64,000 nt of DNA from Anaerobacillus alkalilacustris. Lineage in GTDB: Bacteria > Bacillota > Bacilli > Bacillales > Anaerobacillaceae. A program made the position numbers and the translations under genes. The notes under the pieces were generated by a model. That model saw only the letters and a program-made list of their open reading frames with translations. It was not told where the DNA came from and made no database searches. Location: assembly GCF_001866005.1 (NCBI RefSeq), contig NZ_MLQR01000050.1:1-64000 (forward strand), written 5' to 3'. This document shows, piece by piece, positions 62,635 through 64,000 of this stretch (position 1 is its first letter; each line of letters opens with the position of its first letter).

Positions 62635-64000
62635 TTACATTTTATTAACTAGATTTTGAATTATTTGAGCTAACTCTCCTCTTGTCACCTGTTGATTAGG
62701 ACGGAACGTACCATCTTCAAACCCTTTCATAATACCTTTGTCATGAGCGAACTTTATAGCTTTATAGGCTGAATGATTACTAGGTACATCTTTAAACAGA
62801 CTATTATCAGAACTTTTCTTTTTCAACACTTCCACTAACTTCCCTAGCGTTTTAGGACCAGCGATACCATCTACTGTTAATCCATGCTTTTGTTGGAATG
62901 ACCTTACTGCTGCTTCTGTTTCTGATCCAAAATCTCCATCTGCTCCAAACCTTGGTAACTCTTCTCCTACTTTTAGTAAGTCATTTTGCAGCTTTCTTAC
63001 TTCTTCTCCTTTGTCTCCCTGGCGTAGAATTAGTTCTCCAGTTTTAGGGGAGGATACGGATCCTTTATCTGCGCTATTACTTAACAGTTCCGCTAACTTC
63101 CCTAGCGTTCTAGGACCAGCGATACCATCTACCGTTAATCCATGCTTTTGTTGGAATGACCTTACTGCTGCTTCTGTTTCTGATCCAAAATCTCCATCTG
63201 CTCCAAACCTTGGTAACTCTTCTCCTACTTTTACTAAGTCATTTTGCAGCTTTCTTACTTCTTCTCCTTTGTCTCCCTGGCGTAGGATTAGTTCTCCAGT
63301 TTTAGGGGAGGATACGGATCCTTTATCTGCGCTATTACTTAACAGTTCCGCTAACTTCCCTAGCGTTTTAGGACCAACGATACCATCTACTGTTAATCCA
63401 TGCTTTTGTTGGAACGACCTTACTGCTGCTTCTGTTTCTGATCCAAAATCTCCGTCTGCTCCAAATCTTGGTAACTCTTCTCCTACTTTTAGTAAGTCAT
63501 TTTGCAGCTTTCTTACTTCTTCTCCTTTGTCTCCTCGGCGTAGGAATAGTTCTCCAGTATTAGATATTGGAGTGGACCCTTTTGCTGAACTGTTTCTCAG
63601 TTCATTTCTTATTTTATTCATATCAATCCCTGGACATTGGGTACTTTGATTTGCAAATTCTCTATGACCTAATACATCATTCACAGAAAGATTAAAGCGA
63701 TTTATCGCACCATTTGCTCTTTCTTGCCATACTTTCTCTTGAAGATCAGTAAATGAACCATTACCCACCATTGCGATATGATACGTTGTACTGTTATGAC
63801 CACCTACACCATTGGTAATCACAGTTGGATCATAACAAAGTTGCACTGTACCATCTCGAAGAATGATTTCATGATAACCACCCGTAGACCAACCTAGACC
63901 TTTCCAACGATTATTCCAAAAACTCCAGAAATCTCCACCAGTAGTTGCACTATGGTGTCTAGCAATCTTCGTAATCCTTGATATATCACGACGGTTAGAG
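62635..64000 (-). CDS. N-acetylmuramoyl-L-alanine amidase with three PG-binding domains and an SLH domain (N-terminus beyond window)
   Basis: The frame stays open to the window edge, so the true start lies outside; the visible part has about 454 residues. At the N-terminal side it has an amidase-2/PGRP catalytic domain: KIARHHSATTGG (zinc-binding His), GLGWSTGGYHEIIL, HNSTTYHIAMVGNGSF and DVLGHREFANQSTQCPGID. Three nearly identical peptidoglycan-binding-1 domains follow (each with RRGDKGEEVRKLQNDL or RQGDKGEEVRKLQNDL, FGADGDFGSETEAAVRSFQQ, KHGLTVDGI.GP.TLGKL), repeating with a 258-bp period, then one SLH domain (FKDVPSNHSAYKAIKFAHDK). It cleaves the amide between muramic acid and L-Ala. The SLH domain would attach it to secondary wall polymer. 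A secreted enzyme, but the signal peptide is not visible here. Confidence 0.9.
   Translation of the reverse strand, partial: SNRRDISRITKIARHHSATTGGDFWSFWNNRWKGLGWSTGGYHEIILRDGTVQLCYDPTVITNGVGGHNSTTYHIAMVGNGSFTDLQEKVWQERANGAINRFNLSVNDVLGHREFANQSTQCPGIDMNKIRNELRNSSAKGSTPISNTGELFLRRGDKGEEVRKLQNDLLKVGEELPRFGADGDFGSETEAAVRSFQQKHGLTVDGIVGPKTLGKLAELLSNSADKGSVSSPKTGELILRQGDKGEEVRKLQNDLVKVGEELPRFGADGDFGSETEAAVRSFQQKHGLTVDGIAGPRTLGKLAELLSNSADKGSVSSPKTGELILRQGDKGEEVRKLQNDLLKVGEELPRFGADGDFGSETEAAVRSFQQKHGLTVDGIAGPKTLGKLVEVLKKKSSDNSLFKDVPSNHSAYKAIKFAHDKGIMKGFEDGTFRPNQQVTRGELAQIIQNLVNKM

Noticed and set aside
63011-63649. Long plus-strand frame inside the amidase gene
   Set aside because: It is a shadow of the repeated minus-strand coding sequence and lacks start signals.

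Overview
The window comes from a low-GC, endospore-forming Firmicute, most likely a member of the Bacillaceae. The reasons are AT-rich DNA, strong AGGAGG-type ribosome binding sites with frequent GTG/TTG starts, orthologues of Bacillus yjcD/yjcF/yjcG, gtaB and the sps operon, CotS/CotSA/CgeB/YjcZ/BclA-type spore proteins, and several promoters with the late mother-cell SigK pattern (AC, 16 bp, CATAnnnTA). No rRNA, tRNA, CRISPR array or prophage was seen.

Layout. 1-1.74 kb is non-coding and repeat-rich: a duplicated perfect hairpin, a 52-bp minisatellite with a 104-bp higher order, and a 26-bp near-perfect inverted repeat bracketing it. 1.7-8.2 kb holds housekeeping-type genes (pgpA-like, yjcG-yjcF, an MGDG-synthase-like glycosyltransferase, the yjcD helicase). 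8.3-15.6 kb starts the spore-envelope region: UDP-glucose pyrophosphorylase, UDP-glucose dehydrogenase, a sugar epimerase, two CotSA-like glycosyltransferases and a CotS-like kinase. 15.8-27.6 kb is a set of spore-surface candidates: an acidic protein, two DUF3794/SPOCS-like proteins, a 776-aa coiled coil next to a JAMM metalloprotease, three paralogues of a Cys-containing family (shared N-terminal KVYDWVTRQVD), a CgeB-like glycosyltransferase and a BclA-like collagen/C1q protein. Five of these transcription units have a recognisable SigK box.

27.8-33.2 kb (+) is an apparent operon for sulfate uptake, APS kinase and ATP sulfurylase (PAPS supply), followed by a hexapeptide acetyltransferase and a DegT aminotransferase. 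33.2-62 kb, almost all on the minus strand, is a long glycan island: CgeB-like, GT2 and GT4 glycosyltransferases, two sulfotransferases (one frameshifted), methyltransferases, a UDP-HexNAc 6-dehydrogenase and a Gfo/Idh dehydrogenase. It then continues into an expanded sps-like cluster: pseudaminic/legionaminic-type nonulosonate synthesis with two unusual fusion proteins, SpsB and SpsA homologues, and dTDP-rhamnose genes rmlA-rmlB-rmlD-rmlC. The right edge carries a yjcZ-type 26-aa peptide and a cell-wall amidase with three PG-binding repeats and an SLH domain, cut by the window end.

How the genes fit together (inference). The window looks like a biosynthetic locus for a decorated spore-surface glycan. 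UDP-glucose/UDP-glucuronate, dTDP-rhamnose, a CMP-nonulosonate and possibly a 2,3-diamino-uronate are made as precursors, assembled by more than ten glycosyltransferases, and modified by methylation and PAPS-dependent sulfation. The glycan would sit on coat or exosporium proteins such as the BclA-like and KVYDWVTRQVD-family proteins. No reductive sulfate-assimilation gene (cysH/cysIJ type) is present, so PAPS feeding the linked sulfotransferases is the most economical reading. Several genes in the island carry homopolymer frameshifts (rmlB, a sulfotransferase, a PP-loop protein), which may be decay, phase variation or sequencing error.
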